Positions 8,791 through 18,191 of a stretch of 64,000 nucleotides of DNA are shown here, one piece after another. The stretch's first letter is position 1, and each line of letters starts with the position of its first letter. A program made the translations under genes and the position numbers. The stretch covers positions 43,616 to 107,615 of the forward strand of contig JABSSL010000081.1 in assembly GCA_013214355.1 (NCBI GenBank), read 5' to 3'. Source of the stretch: Saprospiraceae bacterium. GTDB lineage: Bacteria > Bacteroidota > Bacteroidia > Chitinophagales > Saprospiraceae. The notes beneath the pieces are model-generated. The model was not told the origin of the DNA, ran no database searches, and saw nothing but the letters and a program-made list of their open reading frames with translations.

Positions 8791-8826
8791 AAAATGGGCA
8801 TTATCCTGCCGGATAATGCCCATTTT
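8791..8826. terminator. strong terminator hairpin
   Basis: AAAATGGGCATTATCC pairs perfectly with GGATAATGCCCATTTT around TGCC. It lies 23 bp past the stop of the minus-strand plug-domain gene. Confidence 0.85.
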
Positions 8827-8848
8827 ATCTCTTGTAAACGGCAGAATG

Positions 8849-9250
8849 TTATTTTCCCGAGTTCGTTGTCTTAATTAGTATCACCCCATGATTACCATCC
8901 TCGCCATAGATCGTGATTTCCGATTGACTTTTTAACACTCTAATACTTTCGATCATGTTAGGATTAACAGCACTATTGGCTCTAGCATAGCTATTACCCA
9001 TCGGAACGCCATCTACGACAAATAGAGGTTCTGTATTTAAATTGATCGATCCGGCACCTCTTACCGTGATTTTAGCACTTTCGCCACTACCTCGGATGAT
9101 CAATGAGCTATTCTTGCGTAATACATCTGCTAATGATTGACTGGCAGTTCCCGAAACATTGCCTTGCCCTACACTTGAGGCCGCAGTTCCACAGGAGAAA
9201 AATATCATACCAGACACTGCTACAAATAGGAACAGTCGAAGAGCTTTCAT
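8849..9250 (-). CDS. stand-alone TonB plug-domain lipoprotein
   Basis: A 133-residue protein with a lipoprotein signal (MIFFSC at about residues 15-20, lipid-anchored Cys after FS). The rest is a single plug domain as found in SusC/RagA-type TonB-dependent receptors: ITVRGAGSINLNTEPLFVVD, then GVPM, then SIRVLKSQSEITIYG and GVILIKT. There is no barrel. In SusC-type transporters the plug closes the barrel; free plug lipoproteins occur in Bacteroidota, but their role is not established. A TAGATTTG box lies 30 nt upstream of the ATG and a strong terminator follows, so it is a single-gene unit. Confidence 0.85.
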   Translation of the reverse strand: MKALRLFLFVAVSGMIFFSCGTAASSVGQGNVSGTASQSLADVLRKNSSLIIRGSGESAKITVRGAGSINLNTEPLFVVDGVPMGNSYARANSAVNPNMIESIRVLKSQSEITIYGEDGNHGVILIKTTNSGK

Positions 9251-9550
9251 ACTAACGAGTTTTTATGTGAAATAAGAATCCAAATCTAAAATACACATTT
9301 ACAGACACTTTGTTCTCGAAGGTTTACATTTTTTACTTTTTTGCAATGTATACTACCAAGAAATAGTTGGAATAATGGAGGCCATTGTCTTACCGTCCAA
9401 TCCCATTCAAGATCAAACTCAAAATTGAGGTGGAGGGTTCAATTAGTGAAATGGGGTGAAAATTTACATACCGATTAGTCTGTATTTAATTTGACCTCAT
9501 TGTGTTCTACCCAACTTCTAGACTACATTGGTAAAAGCCAGGTCCAAAGA
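9251..9550. other. 300-bp intergenic region
   Basis: Apart from the promoter-like box at 9281-9288 I see nothing convincing in it: no ORF, hairpin or repeat. Confidence 0.5.
9281..9288 (-). promoter_or_regulatory. -7 box for the plug-domain lipoprotein
   Basis: On the minus strand it reads TAGATTTG, a match to TAnnTTTG, 30 nt before the ATG. No good TTG/TTTG -33 element is at the expected distance. Confidence 0.45.
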
Positions 9551-10315
9551 TCAATCTTCCATCATAGCCACTACTCTGGCCGGCGCAGCAGAAGCCCCCA
9601 CAATTTTTAATGGGAAAACAGCTACCTTGAACCCAGTGTATGGCAAAGCATCAAGATTAGTCAATTGCTCCATATGGCAATACTCTTTTTCTCTCCCGAC
9701 TAGATGAGCTTCCCAGAATAGGTTGGGATCGTTTTCTTTCTTCGCTCGTTCGATCAGATGAGGAAGAGGAAGGTCCCAACCCCATTGATCAATTCCCATT
9801 ACTTTGACGCCTTGGTCAATGATCCAGGAAGTAGCCTCAGCAGACATGCCTGTTCCCTTCTCAAAGAATGCTTGGGTTCCCATATGCTTATCCCTCCCAG
9901 TCTTGATCAACACGATCATTCCCGGCTTTATCTCCAATTGATGCTTTTCCAAGAAGTCTTTAATGTCTTTGGTAGTAATCGCTTCAAAATCTGGCTTGTG
10001 TTTCATATCAATTACAATGCCTTCACCAAAGCACCAATCTAATGGCACCTCATCTATTGTTTTGGCAGGCTTCCCTTCAGAAGTAGGAGCATAATGCCAT
10101 GGAGCATCTATGTGAGTGGTAGAATGTACGCCCATTTTCTGAATGGTGTCATCCGCCCAGCCTACAAATCCTTTTGGAAATAGTCGAGTGGGTAAGCCAA
10201 GATAACGCAGCAGGAGTTTGGCTTTTCGATGTGGCTTGTGCTTAATTTTTACCCGCATAAACCATGGATCACCCTTGGTATATTGGATGGGTTTGGATAG
10301 GTCGATGATCTTCAT
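9551..10315 (-). CDS. cyclase-family (kynurenine formamidase-like) metal hydrolase
   Basis: A 254-residue cytosolic protein of the cyclase family (PF04199 type), which includes kynurenine formamidase and isatin hydrolase. The metal-binding motif is clear: H64-S-T-T-H68-I-D70-A-P-W-H74. A C-terminal GFKVAVFPLKIVGASAAPAR block is typical of the end of the fold, which carries the conserved Gly-Ala region. Length is normal for the family. No tryptophan-catabolism genes are nearby, so the substrate is open; amide or lactone hydrolysis of a small molecule is the fair statement. Confidence 0.85.
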   Translation of the reverse strand: MKIIDLSKPIQYTKGDPWFMRVKIKHKPHRKAKLLLRYLGLPTRLFPKGFVGWADDTIQKMGVHSTTHIDAPWHYAPTSEGKPAKTIDEVPLDWCFGEGIVIDMKHKPDFEAITTKDIKDFLEKHQLEIKPGMIVLIKTGRDKHMGTQAFFEKGTGMSAEATSWIIDQGVKVMGIDQWGWDLPLPHLIERAKKENDPNLFWEAHLVGREKEYCHMEQLTNLDALPYTGFKVAVFPLKIVGASAAPARVVAMMED

Positions 10316-10388
10316 ACTAGCTGGTCTTGATTACTATTGTAGTGAAAATACAATTTCTATAAGAAGAAAAATAGGGCTTAAGAAATGT

Positions 10389-10907
10389 CTACTTGAAATA
10401 TAGTACCAGGTATTCGGCATCAATATACTGGTCTCCTACCTTAAGATCTTTCTTCACCATTGGACCTTGTGGAATGAAACCTAGACGTTTGTAAAAACCA
10501 GAAGCAGACCGATCGGTATGTAAAACCCACAAATGAATTTGCTCCAGACCGGGCATAGCCTGGGCTCGTCTTATCACCTCTTCCATTAGGCGCTTTCCGA
10601 TACCTTGGCTTCGCAACTCTGCCTTAGTGTACATAGCATGTACCATTGATTTGTGCAAAGCTTTGGAACGCCTATCTCGTTTAAATTTTACGAAACCAAC
10701 TAATTGATCCTGCAAAAAGGCTCCTAAAACATAGTACGTAGGTGGAGTACCAATCGGAGTAATCTCTTCTTCAAAATCAGATAAAGGACGCTTCGATTCA
10801 TCCTCATGACTTTCACTAAACCCTAATGGAGATTCCTGAAAACTAAGCAACCTCAATTGTCGGAAGTCAGCTGCATCAGCTGCCTGAAGGAGGCGAATAT
10901 TGACCAT
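10389..10907 (-). CDS. GNAT-family N-acetyltransferase
   Basis: A 172-residue acetyltransferase. The acetyl-CoA loop (motif A) is ELRSQGIGKRLMEEV, with Q/RxxGIG, preceded by the beta-strand AMYTKA. The C-terminal part LWVLHTDRSASGFYKRLGF is the standard motif B. It is closest in style to RimI-like or small-molecule N-acetyltransferases. The substrate cannot be read from the sequence. It sits alone between the cyclase and TPM genes. Confidence 0.88.
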   Translation of the reverse strand: MVNIRLLQAADAADFRQLRLLSFQESPLGFSESHEDESKRPLSDFEEEITPIGTPPTYYVLGAFLQDQLVGFVKFKRDRRSKALHKSMVHAMYTKAELRSQGIGKRLMEEVIRRAQAMPGLEQIHLWVLHTDRSASGFYKRLGFIPQGPMVKKDLKVGDQYIDAEYLVLYFK

Positions 10908-10950
10908 TTATATAAATGCTGTGAAGTTAAACATTGGTGTGTCAAGTGTG

Positions 10951-12261
10951 CTACCAACTCGCGCCGCCACCCCCTCCACCGGAGGAACCGCCACCCCAGC
11001 TACCGCCGCCGCCACCTCCTGAAGAAGAGGAACTACTTGTTTTCTTAGGAATGATCACGATCTTGCTGTGGATATAATCACAATTCTTGCACTCATAGAT
11101 TTGCTTTTCTTTCCCAGAGCTACTGTAGGTAGCTCTACTTATGGTTTGCGTTTGTGCAAGATGGTAGGTTTGATATTTGCATTTTGGACATTTAGAATAG
11201 GCAGTAAAACGTTTGGCATATCTTAAGATCATGACGTCATCAAGATCTTCCGTTATCCAAACATCGTAATCCACGACGCCTAATGCCTCTTCCGTTATCT
11301 GCCCTTTTTCGAGATATTCATCTTCTTCCTCTTCCGTCAATTTCCGCATGGGCTTCCCATTTAGCTTACTGAAACGTGGCTGATCACGTAACCTTTTCGT
11401 GATACGACGGATAATGAAATAGAAAAAGATATAAGGTAATGGAAAGATGATCATAAAGAAGATACCTTGAACATAGCGCACATGTCGATACTTATCGTAT
11501 AGATCTTCTTTGTTACCGAGGGTGATCATGATCCAAGCAGCCACTCCAATGTGGAAAAGAACCGCAGCAATGATATACCAATACAAGACTGGATGCACTC
11601 GAAAGCCAAATAGATGCTTCAATTCTGGGCCACTCTCAGACATTCTAATCTCCTCTAATGCAGCTGGATCTTCTAACAATGTTTTTAGTCGAGAAACGGT
11701 TCTGATCAAGCCTTCTCCATAAGCTTCCCTTTGAAACTGCGGCACTAACTCATCTAGTAAGATACGGTAGCAAATGACATCTGGAAGTACAGCTTCCAAA
11801 CCATAGCCTGTCTCAATCTCAGAACGACGTTGATCCATTACCACTAGAAGCAGAAGACCATTGTCTACACTAGCCTGGCCGATTCCCCAGGTATTGAATA
11901 ACTCAGTAGCAAAACTTTTAGGAACCTCTTGCCCGATAGAAGGCAAAATCACCACCGCCATTTGAGCAGTTGAATTCCCCTCTAATTGACTGATAAGCTG
12001 ATTTAAGGTTTGCCGAGCTTCGAATGAGATAATATTTGTGGGGTCACTCACATATCCTCCACCTGTTCGCTTAGGATCTGGAACATCTTGTATGGTAAAT
12101 TCTCTTTGACCAAGAAGAGGCGTTGTTAATAAAAGGCTGAGTAAAAGGAATAGAAATAGGGTACTCTTTTGCCATATTGGTTTTAGAAATGGGGAAAAAG
12201 AAATGGTAGCCTTTTGGCTTATGTGGTGCCAATGCATCAGACCTGGCGTGTTTTTCATCAA
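10951..12261 (-). CDS. TPM-domain membrane protein with Gly/Ser tail
   Basis: A 436-residue TPM-domain (YgcG/DUF477-like) protein. A signal or anchor helix lies at about 33-50 (LFLFLLLSLLLTTPLLG), so translation may begin at a later ATG than 12261. The TPM domain spans about 60-190, with NGLLLLVVMDQRRSEIETGYGLEAVL split across its core. Two TM segments follow near 225-250 and 265-290, then a cytosolic stretch with four Cys (CPKCKY and CKNCDY), likely a zinc ribbon. The end is a Gly/Ser/Trp tail typical of YgcG proteins. TPM domains are linked to photosystem repair in plants; the bacterial role is poorly defined. Confidence 0.85.
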   Translation of the reverse strand: MMKNTPGLMHWHHISQKATISFSPFLKPIWQKSTLFLFLLLSLLLTTPLLGQREFTIQDVPDPKRTGGGYVSDPTNIISFEARQTLNQLISQLEGNSTAQMAVVILPSIGQEVPKSFATELFNTWGIGQASVDNGLLLLVVMDQRRSEIETGYGLEAVLPDVICYRILLDELVPQFQREAYGEGLIRTVSRLKTLLEDPAALEEIRMSESGPELKHLFGFRVHPVLYWYIIAAVLFHIGVAAWIMITLGNKEDLYDKYRHVRYVQGIFFMIIFPLPYIFFYFIIRRITKRLRDQPRFSKLNGKPMRKLTEEEEDEYLEKGQITEEALGVVDYDVWITEDLDDVMILRYAKRFTAYSKCPKCKYQTYHLAQTQTISRATYSSSGKEKQIYECKNCDYIHSKIVIIPKKTSSSSSSGGGGGGSWGGGSSGGGGGGASW

Positions 12262-12691
12262 AGTAGTTGGGTTGTTAGTGAATCCAATCTATAAAATGAG
12301 TGCTTCAATTCCCAATTTTTAGGACGAAAAGTAATTACTGCTAGATTAAGTAGGAGTGAGGTGTTGAGATTATTTTAGCATTTCCGTCTCTCGTTCAAAA
12401 AATCTTTCTGCCTGCACCGGGCGGTGCAGACGGAAAGAGCAAAGCGACTTTTAATATTGCAGGAAAGAGAAAAGAGAAGATGACAGCAAGAAATCAACGA
12501 TTGACACCACAAATATCACCTGTGGAAGTCAATTCAATATCAAGTTAATATTAAGTAAAAGTTAAAAATGACCGAGGCGGGAAAGCTTTTTTCAAAATAC
12601 GATTAAATACAAGTATAAATACCTGATAATGAGACCTTATCTAGCTAATTGGGAAATGTAAAGCCTCGTATGAAGGGAGCAATGTAGTAGA
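12262..12691. other. 430-bp intergenic region
   Basis: It holds the hairpin at 12380-12437. The rest is AT-rich, with no convincing ORF or promoter match. Confidence 0.5.
12380..12437. repeat. nested REP-like hairpin
   Basis: TTTCCGTCT (from 12380) pairs with AGACGGAAA (ending 12436). Inside, CTGCACC-GGGC-GGTGCAG (12412-12429) forms a tight stem, and CTTTC/GAAAG offers an alternative pairing. There is no U tract, so it is not an intrinsic terminator; it resembles an intergenic palindromic repeat. Confidence 0.5.
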
Positions 12692-14962
12692 TTAATCAAT
12701 TCCGAGGAGCAACTGCAAAGTCGGCCAGACCAGCTCCGCTCTGTCAGCGTTCATTTCCTTATTTTCAGCAGTTGTGATATGATCTATCCCTTGTCTAGCC
12801 AGGTGCAGCATTTTCGTTCTTTCTGGGCCTGGAAAATTGGAAAAGGTACGACGCAAAACAGGCAAGACTTCTTGGAATGCCTCCGGCGTGAGTGTATCCA
12901 CCCAGCCGTCTAACATTTCCCACAGGGCTGGATGGTAAATAAGCACTAATCCACTCCCATGTAAAAAGCCTTCCAGCCAATTGGCTACTTCCAAAGCATG
13001 ACTGCTCGAAGACAAGGCAAAATAGAGACGGTTTGTCGTGCCTTGAATATCCATGGCACTCTTATCAAACAGAATTCGGGTACTGATCCCACGGATTAAC
13101 GGAACTGCTTTTGCGTTATCAGCGAGTTGTCGAAGGGCCTGGTTCCACTGCTCTATATGCCCTTGCTTATTTATTAAACCTATCCGTTGATTAACCGCCA
13201 ATAGCTTCTGGAATAACTCTTTTGAAAATTCATCATCAATTCCTACTGCCGCGGTGGATAAGCCAATGCAAACGCGAGGAATGATTTCATCAATTAAATC
13301 ATAAACTGCACTGACATTGGTTTTTCGAGCGTCTCCATATTGGGTAATATCCACTAATGCTGGTAGGCTATCCATTAAATAGAAGACATCCTGAGTCATG
13401 GCTGCTAGTGCCTGCAATCGGCTAATCAAAGGATCTATTAATTCCACTAGATCTGCCTTCAACACCTGGCCGATGTAAGTTGCTACTTCTGACAAGGACT
13501 CAGTATCTCCAGCCTCCTGCCCCACAAAAGCTACCGCGGCATCTCGGACAGTATTTCCCCAAATGCCTACCTCTATGAATCGAATACTAAATTCAGGCTG
13601 CCATTCCATCCGCCAAATTTCCTTGAAACTTCCAGTCGCATTAGCATTGGCCTCCCTGACCTGTCCCCAGGGTATCCCTAACAGACTCAAACGGTGCAAC
13701 AAATGGCTTTTATCCAAGTCCTTAGATTCTCTAAGGTCTATCCCCCCACGAGGGTTGGTTGAAGTACCTTTTAAATATTCCACTTTGGTACTTTCCCAGT
13801 ACTTGGACAGCCTACAGGATTTGATCTGCTTCAACAGATCATCCAAAAATGGAATGCTCGGGATATCAGGTGGAACCTTCCCCACCTTATCCCCTACGAC
13901 AAGACGGTCTCTGATGAAATCTAGGCGCGTGGCGTCCCCTTCGCCAAAAACAGCCAGCGCTGCTTCCTCTATTTCAGCTTGACCCGGCACAACTACCCCT
14001 CTGATCGCTGCCAGCGTATCTGCCAATCTGACAGCTTCTAGTACATGAGCTGAAGAAGCATTGAAGTCTTGTTCCCTGAATAAACGTGCTACTTCAATCA
14101 TCCAGTAGGTTACCGCCTGATCCTTGTGGTTGAACAGTAGATCATACCAAGCGGGAGATAGAACCCCTGCGCCATAACCGCTGCTAAAAGCCAATCGATT
14201 GTAGCTCCACGGAATCCAAGTAGTCTTTATTTTCTTTTTCTTGATACCCTTCAGCAGGGCATTATCACGCGTTGCTTTATATTTTGGCAAATCTACTAAG
14301 GCTGGAGTATGCCAAGCCCCACAAACTACCGCTACTTTTTCATATTCTCCTTTAGTCACCGTTCTGAGCACCTTTCGCATATATGCCTCCCTTCGAAGAT
14401 TTTCATCAGATTCTTTTCTTCCACTATCGTTTCGCAGCGTGCGAATAAGATCTGTGATGGTGGAAAAAACATCTTGATCATCAGTTATCTGCTCAAAAGT
14501 AGCTTCCCACCATCGTTCTCGATCTTCGTATCCGGCTAACTTAGCCATATACCCCAAGGGGTCTCGCTGCAAAGCCGGATCAATTGTCGGCCCCTCTGTT
14601 CGAAAACTCAATTGCCTTTCTTCCCTTTCCCATTCTTGTAAGGTATACTGCATACCCATCGGCAAGTCCATGAATTTGATGGTAATATCCGAACGAATTG
14701 CATATTGGATGGCTTGCCATTCCGGAGAGAAGCTGGCAAAGGGAAAATAAGAAGCCTCTTGCAGATTCTTGGGGTTATAAGTAAGAAGAGCAACGGGAGG
14801 AACTAGTTCCTCATATCCCATGTATTTGATCGCATTCTCTGCATCTGCGGGAGCTTCTACAACCAGGCAATCTGGCTGCAGTTCCTCCAGGGCTCGTAGC
14901 AATCGCTCGCTGGAGCCAGGACCATGATGTCGGATGCCAAATACCTGGAATTTTTGCAACAT
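12692..14962 (-). CDS. DUF5682 family protein (MoxR-system component)
   Basis: A 756-residue protein recognised as DUF5682 by its N-terminus (FGIRHHGPGSSERLL), the following VVEAP segment (LQPDCLVVEAPADAE), the LLTYNP/FPFASFSPEW block and the later VVCGAWHTPAL segment. No signal peptide or TM helix, so probably cytosolic. Family context: DUF5682 usually lies in an operon with a MoxR-type AAA ATPase, DUF5691, a VWA protein and a SWIM-finger protein. Here it is alone next to adenine deaminase (36-bp gap, same strand), while a MoxR ATPase and DUF5691 are at 51-55 kb. Biochemical role unknown. Confidence 0.85.
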   Translation of the reverse strand: MLQKFQVFGIRHHGPGSSERLLRALEELQPDCLVVEAPADAENAIKYMGYEELVPPVALLTYNPKNLQEASYFPFASFSPEWQAIQYAIRSDITIKFMDLPMGMQYTLQEWEREERQLSFRTEGPTIDPALQRDPLGYMAKLAGYEDRERWWEATFEQITDDQDVFSTITDLIRTLRNDSGRKESDENLRREAYMRKVLRTVTKGEYEKVAVVCGAWHTPALVDLPKYKATRDNALLKGIKKKKIKTTWIPWSYNRLAFSSGYGAGVLSPAWYDLLFNHKDQAVTYWMIEVARLFREQDFNASSAHVLEAVRLADTLAAIRGVVVPGQAEIEEAALAVFGEGDATRLDFIRDRLVVGDKVGKVPPDIPSIPFLDDLLKQIKSCRLSKYWESTKVEYLKGTSTNPRGGIDLRESKDLDKSHLLHRLSLLGIPWGQVREANANATGSFKEIWRMEWQPEFSIRFIEVGIWGNTVRDAAVAFVGQEAGDTESLSEVATYIGQVLKADLVELIDPLISRLQALAAMTQDVFYLMDSLPALVDITQYGDARKTNVSAVYDLIDEIIPRVCIGLSTAAVGIDDEFSKELFQKLLAVNQRIGLINKQGHIEQWNQALRQLADNAKAVPLIRGISTRILFDKSAMDIQGTTNRLYFALSSSSHALEVANWLEGFLHGSGLVLIYHPALWEMLDGWVDTLTPEAFQEVLPVLRRTFSNFPGPERTKMLHLARQGIDHITTAENKEMNADRAELVWPTLQLLLGID

Positions 14963-14998
14963 ACTTTTTCAAAAAATGAAAGACTTAGGAAGTGTGCC

Positions 14999-16624
14999 CT
15001 ATGCTAGAAACAGTGGTGTAAAACTAAAGTTTTCCCCATCAAAAAGTCCCTTATCACTGAGCTTCAGGGAAGGAATAACTAATAAAGCCATAAAGGATAG
15101 CGTCATAAACGGAGCCCTTAAACCACTGCCTAATTCATCTTTGGCGTATCTGTCCAAGGTGGCATATGCGCTCCCCACTTCCCTACCAGACTGATCACTC
15201 ATAATCCCAGCAACAGGAAGTGGTAGTACACTTTGGTTACTCCCATTAGAAATGGAGATTCCACCTTTAGCTTCAATGATCAAGTTCACCGCCTTACATA
15301 TATCGTCATCATTGGTACCAACAGCTACAATATTATGAGAGTCATGTGCGACGCAGGAGGCTAAAGCTCCTGTATGTAAACCAAATCCACTAATAAAAGC
15401 CACGGCGGGAGATTCATCACGATATCGGTTAACGACTACTAATTTCAAGATATCTCGTTCGACATCGGCTTGAGCAAGGCCTTCAATAATTTTGGCCTCC
15501 ACCTTTTCTTTTTTGGTAATCAACTCCCCATCCAAGGCCCTAATTACTTGTATGTTTTTACCCGTTGCTTTAACTGCAAAGTCTAAGGATTCTTTAGGAC
15601 TTGTATCGAAGTTATTGATGATTTCAGCCGGTTCGGTTGTGATCAAGCTCGTACCCTTTTCCGCTACTAGTTTCCCATCAATATAAGTTGCCAAAACAGA
15701 AAATTCTTCCAAGTTCTCTACCACAATGAAATCGGCAGGGTCATCGACTTTTAGAAGTCCAATGGGTAAATTGTAGTGATGAACCGGATTGATGCAAGCT
15801 ACTTGTAAAACATCAAATAAATCATACCCTTTTTGCAAGGCGCGAACGACCAGCTGATTGATATGCCCCTCTAGCAGATCGTCAGGGTGCTTATCATCAG
15901 AGCAAAACATCAAATCACTTGCATAAGAAGACATCAGTGGAATTAGCGCCTCAAAGTTTTTCGCGGCACTACCTTCTCTGATGAGCACTTTCATACCTTT
16001 CTGCAACTTCTCTAAACCTTCCTCATAGGTAAAGCACTCATGGTCGGTGGTAATCCCTGCCGCGATATAAGTGTCGAGATCGGCTCCTCTTAATCCAGGA
16101 GCATGCCCGTCAATGGGTTTCCCTTTCAACCTAGCCAATCCAATTTTATGCATCACTTCCTTATCGGCGTGAATTACTCCAGGATAATTCATCATTTCTG
16201 CTAGATAGCGAATGTCTGGCATGGATAACAGCTCTGCTATATCTGATATACCAACCATTGCGCCTGCTGACTCAAAGCCGGTAGCTGGCACACAAGATGG
16301 AGCCCCAAAATTAAATTTAAAGGGGACCGTCTTACCGTTTGCAATCATGTACTTGACTCCTTCCAAACCATTCACGTTGGCAATCTCATGGGGATCAGAG
16401 ACGGTACCAACCGTACCATGTACTACCGCCAATTTGGCGAATTCCGAAGGCACCAACATCGAACTCTCAATGTGCACATGCGCATCTACAAAGCCAGGTA
16501 ATATAAATTGACTTCCCAGGCCAGGTAAGGGTAAAATTTGCTGGATTTTACCTTTCTCTATTTCTAGTTGGACATACCTAATCTTTCTATTCTGTATATC
16601 CACCAAATTTCCACGAATCTTCAT
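14999..16624 (-). CDS. ade: adenine deaminase
   Basis: A 541-residue adenine deaminase, normal length. It converts adenine to hypoxanthine in purine salvage using a metal centre. Visible signatures are [13 protein letters not shown] (H49, H51), SDPHEIANV (76 on), DGHAPGLRG, the SDDKHPDDL block and the C-terminal [17 protein letters not shown] segment. The ATG at 16624 opens directly on the composite beta-sandwich domain. It is followed 36 bp later by DUF5682 and preceded by the serine hydrolase with a 6-bp gap, so the three may be co-transcribed, but no functional link is evident. Confidence 0.95.
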   Translation of the reverse strand: MKIRGNLVDIQNRKIRYVQLEIEKGKIQQILPLPGLGSQFILPGFVDAHVHIESSMLVPSEFAKLAVVHGTVGTVSDPHEIANVNGLEGVKYMIANGKTVPFKFNFGAPSCVPATGFESAGAMVGISDIAELLSMPDIRYLAEMMNYPGVIHADKEVMHKIGLARLKGKPIDGHAPGLRGADLDTYIAAGITTDHECFTYEEGLEKLQKGMKVLIREGSAAKNFEALIPLMSSYASDLMFCSDDKHPDDLLEGHINQLVVRALQKGYDLFDVLQVACINPVHHYNLPIGLLKVDDPADFIVVENLEEFSVLATYIDGKLVAEKGTSLITTEPAEIINNFDTSPKESLDFAVKATGKNIQVIRALDGELITKKEKVEAKIIEGLAQADVERDILKLVVVNRYRDESPAVAFISGFGLHTGALASCVAHDSHNIVAVGTNDDDICKAVNLIIEAKGGISISNGSNQSVLPLPVAGIMSDQSGREVGSAYATLDRYAKDELGSGLRAPFMTLSFMALLVIPSLKLSDKGLFDGENFSFTPLFLA

Positions 16625-16630
16625 ATAAAA

Positions 16631-18145
16631 CTAATCTGAAATTCTCCTATATCTTCTATTCCCAATACTAAGAGATTCTACGCTACCATCTGTTTCTGCC
16701 AAACCAAAAGAAAGTAGCGAATCTCCCATCCACTTTTTAGACCACTTTAGATTAAACGTATCATAATGCCAATGTTCTAGTCTCGCTGTTAATTGACTAC
16801 TGACCTTCAATTCCAAGATGCTTTTTGATTTGATAATCTCTACTTCTCCCCACAATGGGTCAAAATAAATTCCCGCATAGTCATTGATCGGCCTACTTGT
16901 TTTCGTTTTGATTTGCCTTGCAAGCATCTGCTCTTTCCGCTGAAGTCCTTGTATAGTAGCTATGCTATCATATAGATCTTTGCAAGCAGTACTCCAATCT
17001 TTATCTGTTTCGCCTCGAAAAGCATCTATCACCTGATATAATATAGCATGCCTAACTTCTGCATGATCCAGGTTGCCCAAGACGTATACTCCAAGATCCA
17101 GTTCGGGAACTAGGCCGATAATGGCTACGGTCCCAGGTAAACTACCGGTATGAAACTGTAAAGCATAGCCATGATAATCATGCTGAAACCATCCCAAACC
17201 ATAAGTAGTCCAAGTTGGTTTAGTAAGCGCCGTGGTTGGATAGAATTGCGCTTGCGGTATAATGATATGCGGTTTAAACAATTCCTGATAGGTTTCCAAT
17301 TCCAGTAAAGCTCGGCCCTCAACCTTTCCTGTATCCAACAAGAATTGCATCCATTTAGCCATATCGTTCACCGAGGACCAAATGGCACCAGCTGGTGCGA
17401 TCGGGTCGGCACTACAATCTTCAATGGGCGTAATTTTGTTATCAATGTGGTGATGAGGAATAGATCGATTTTGTTGTTTCTGAGAAATCTCTAAGGTCGG
17501 GTACGTATTAGTCATTCCCAAGGGCACAAAAACACGTTCCTGCATGAATTCCACCCAGGATTTTCCACTTACACTTGCGATGAGTTTTCCTGCGGCCAAG
17601 TACATGATGTTTTGATAAGTATAACCTCCTCTAAAAGGATAGGCTGGCTTTAAGTTTCTCATCCTTTTCAAAATCTCATCTGGCTCTAAGTCATTATAGT
17701 ACCACAACAGATCAGCATTTCCTAGACCCGCATTATGCGTAAATAGATCTTTTACGCGCAACTCCCTAGTAACATAGGGATCGTATAGTTGAAAATCAGG
17801 CATGTGTTCAATGACCTTATCCTCCCACGAAACCAATCCTTGGTCAACTAGCATCCCCATAGCCGCAGCTACCATTGCCTTGGTGGTGGAACCAATGCTA
17901 AATATCGTATTGTGATCCACAGCTTCGGTAGCAGCTAAAGACCGAACCCCATATCCTTTCGATAAAACAACCTGACCATCCTTTACAATAGCGACGGACA
18001 GGCCGGGAACTTCCCATTGCTGTCGAGCTACTTCAATATAGTCATCTAGTTTTTGGATTAGCTCGCTTTGGTTTTGACCAAAACCGGTAGATACTACAAA
18101 CAGCAATAGTATCAGTACGGCAATTCTGTCACCTACTCTTTGCAT
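16631..18145 (-). CDS. secreted serine hydrolase, class C beta-lactamase fold
   Basis: A 504-residue protein with a signal peptide (cut near GFGQ, residue 24). It belongs to the beta-lactamase class C/esterase family: S86-T-T-K89 holds the nucleophile and general base, Y177-Q-N179 is the YxN motif, and FHTGSLPG carries the HxG motif. A ~100-residue C-terminal lipocalin-like extension (DUF3471 type, from about DYAGIYFDPLWGE) follows. Such proteins in Bacteroidota are D-aminopeptidases or esterases rather than resistance enzymes. Its neighbour is a D-aminoacylase-like protein, which would fit D-peptide or amide degradation; this is inference. Confidence 0.88.
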   Translation of the reverse strand: MQRVGDRIAVLILLLFVVSTGFGQNQSELIQKLDDYIEVARQQWEVPGLSVAIVKDGQVVLSKGYGVRSLAATEAVDHNTIFSIGSTTKAMVAAAMGMLVDQGLVSWEDKVIEHMPDFQLYDPYVTRELRVKDLFTHNAGLGNADLLWYYNDLEPDEILKRMRNLKPAYPFRGGYTYQNIMYLAAGKLIASVSGKSWVEFMQERVFVPLGMTNTYPTLEISQKQQNRSIPHHHIDNKITPIEDCSADPIAPAGAIWSSVNDMAKWMQFLLDTGKVEGRALLELETYQELFKPHIIIPQAQFYPTTALTKPTWTTYGLGWFQHDYHGYALQFHTGSLPGTVAIIGLVPELDLGVYVLGNLDHAEVRHAILYQVIDAFRGETDKDWSTACKDLYDSIATIQGLQRKEQMLARQIKTKTSRPINDYAGIYFDPLWGEVEIIKSKSILELKVSSQLTARLEHWHYDTFNLKWSKKWMGDSLLSFGLAETDGSVESLSIGNRRYRRISD

Positions 18146-18191
18146 GGATTGACTTTTAGCTTTTGATATTAGACTTTTATAGTAAAGATAT

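Larger units (their letters stand above)
8466..8848. other. 383-bp intergenic region
   Basis: It holds a nested inverted-repeat element (8526-8604) and the terminator of the plug-domain gene (8791-8826). I see no open frame of conserved look and no exact TAnnTTTG box. Confidence 0.6.

Noticed and set aside
16631..18145. beta-lactamase resistance gene
   Set aside because: The SxxK and YxN motifs are shared by D-aminopeptidases and esterases. The lipocalin-like extension and exopeptidase-rich context argue against a resistance role.
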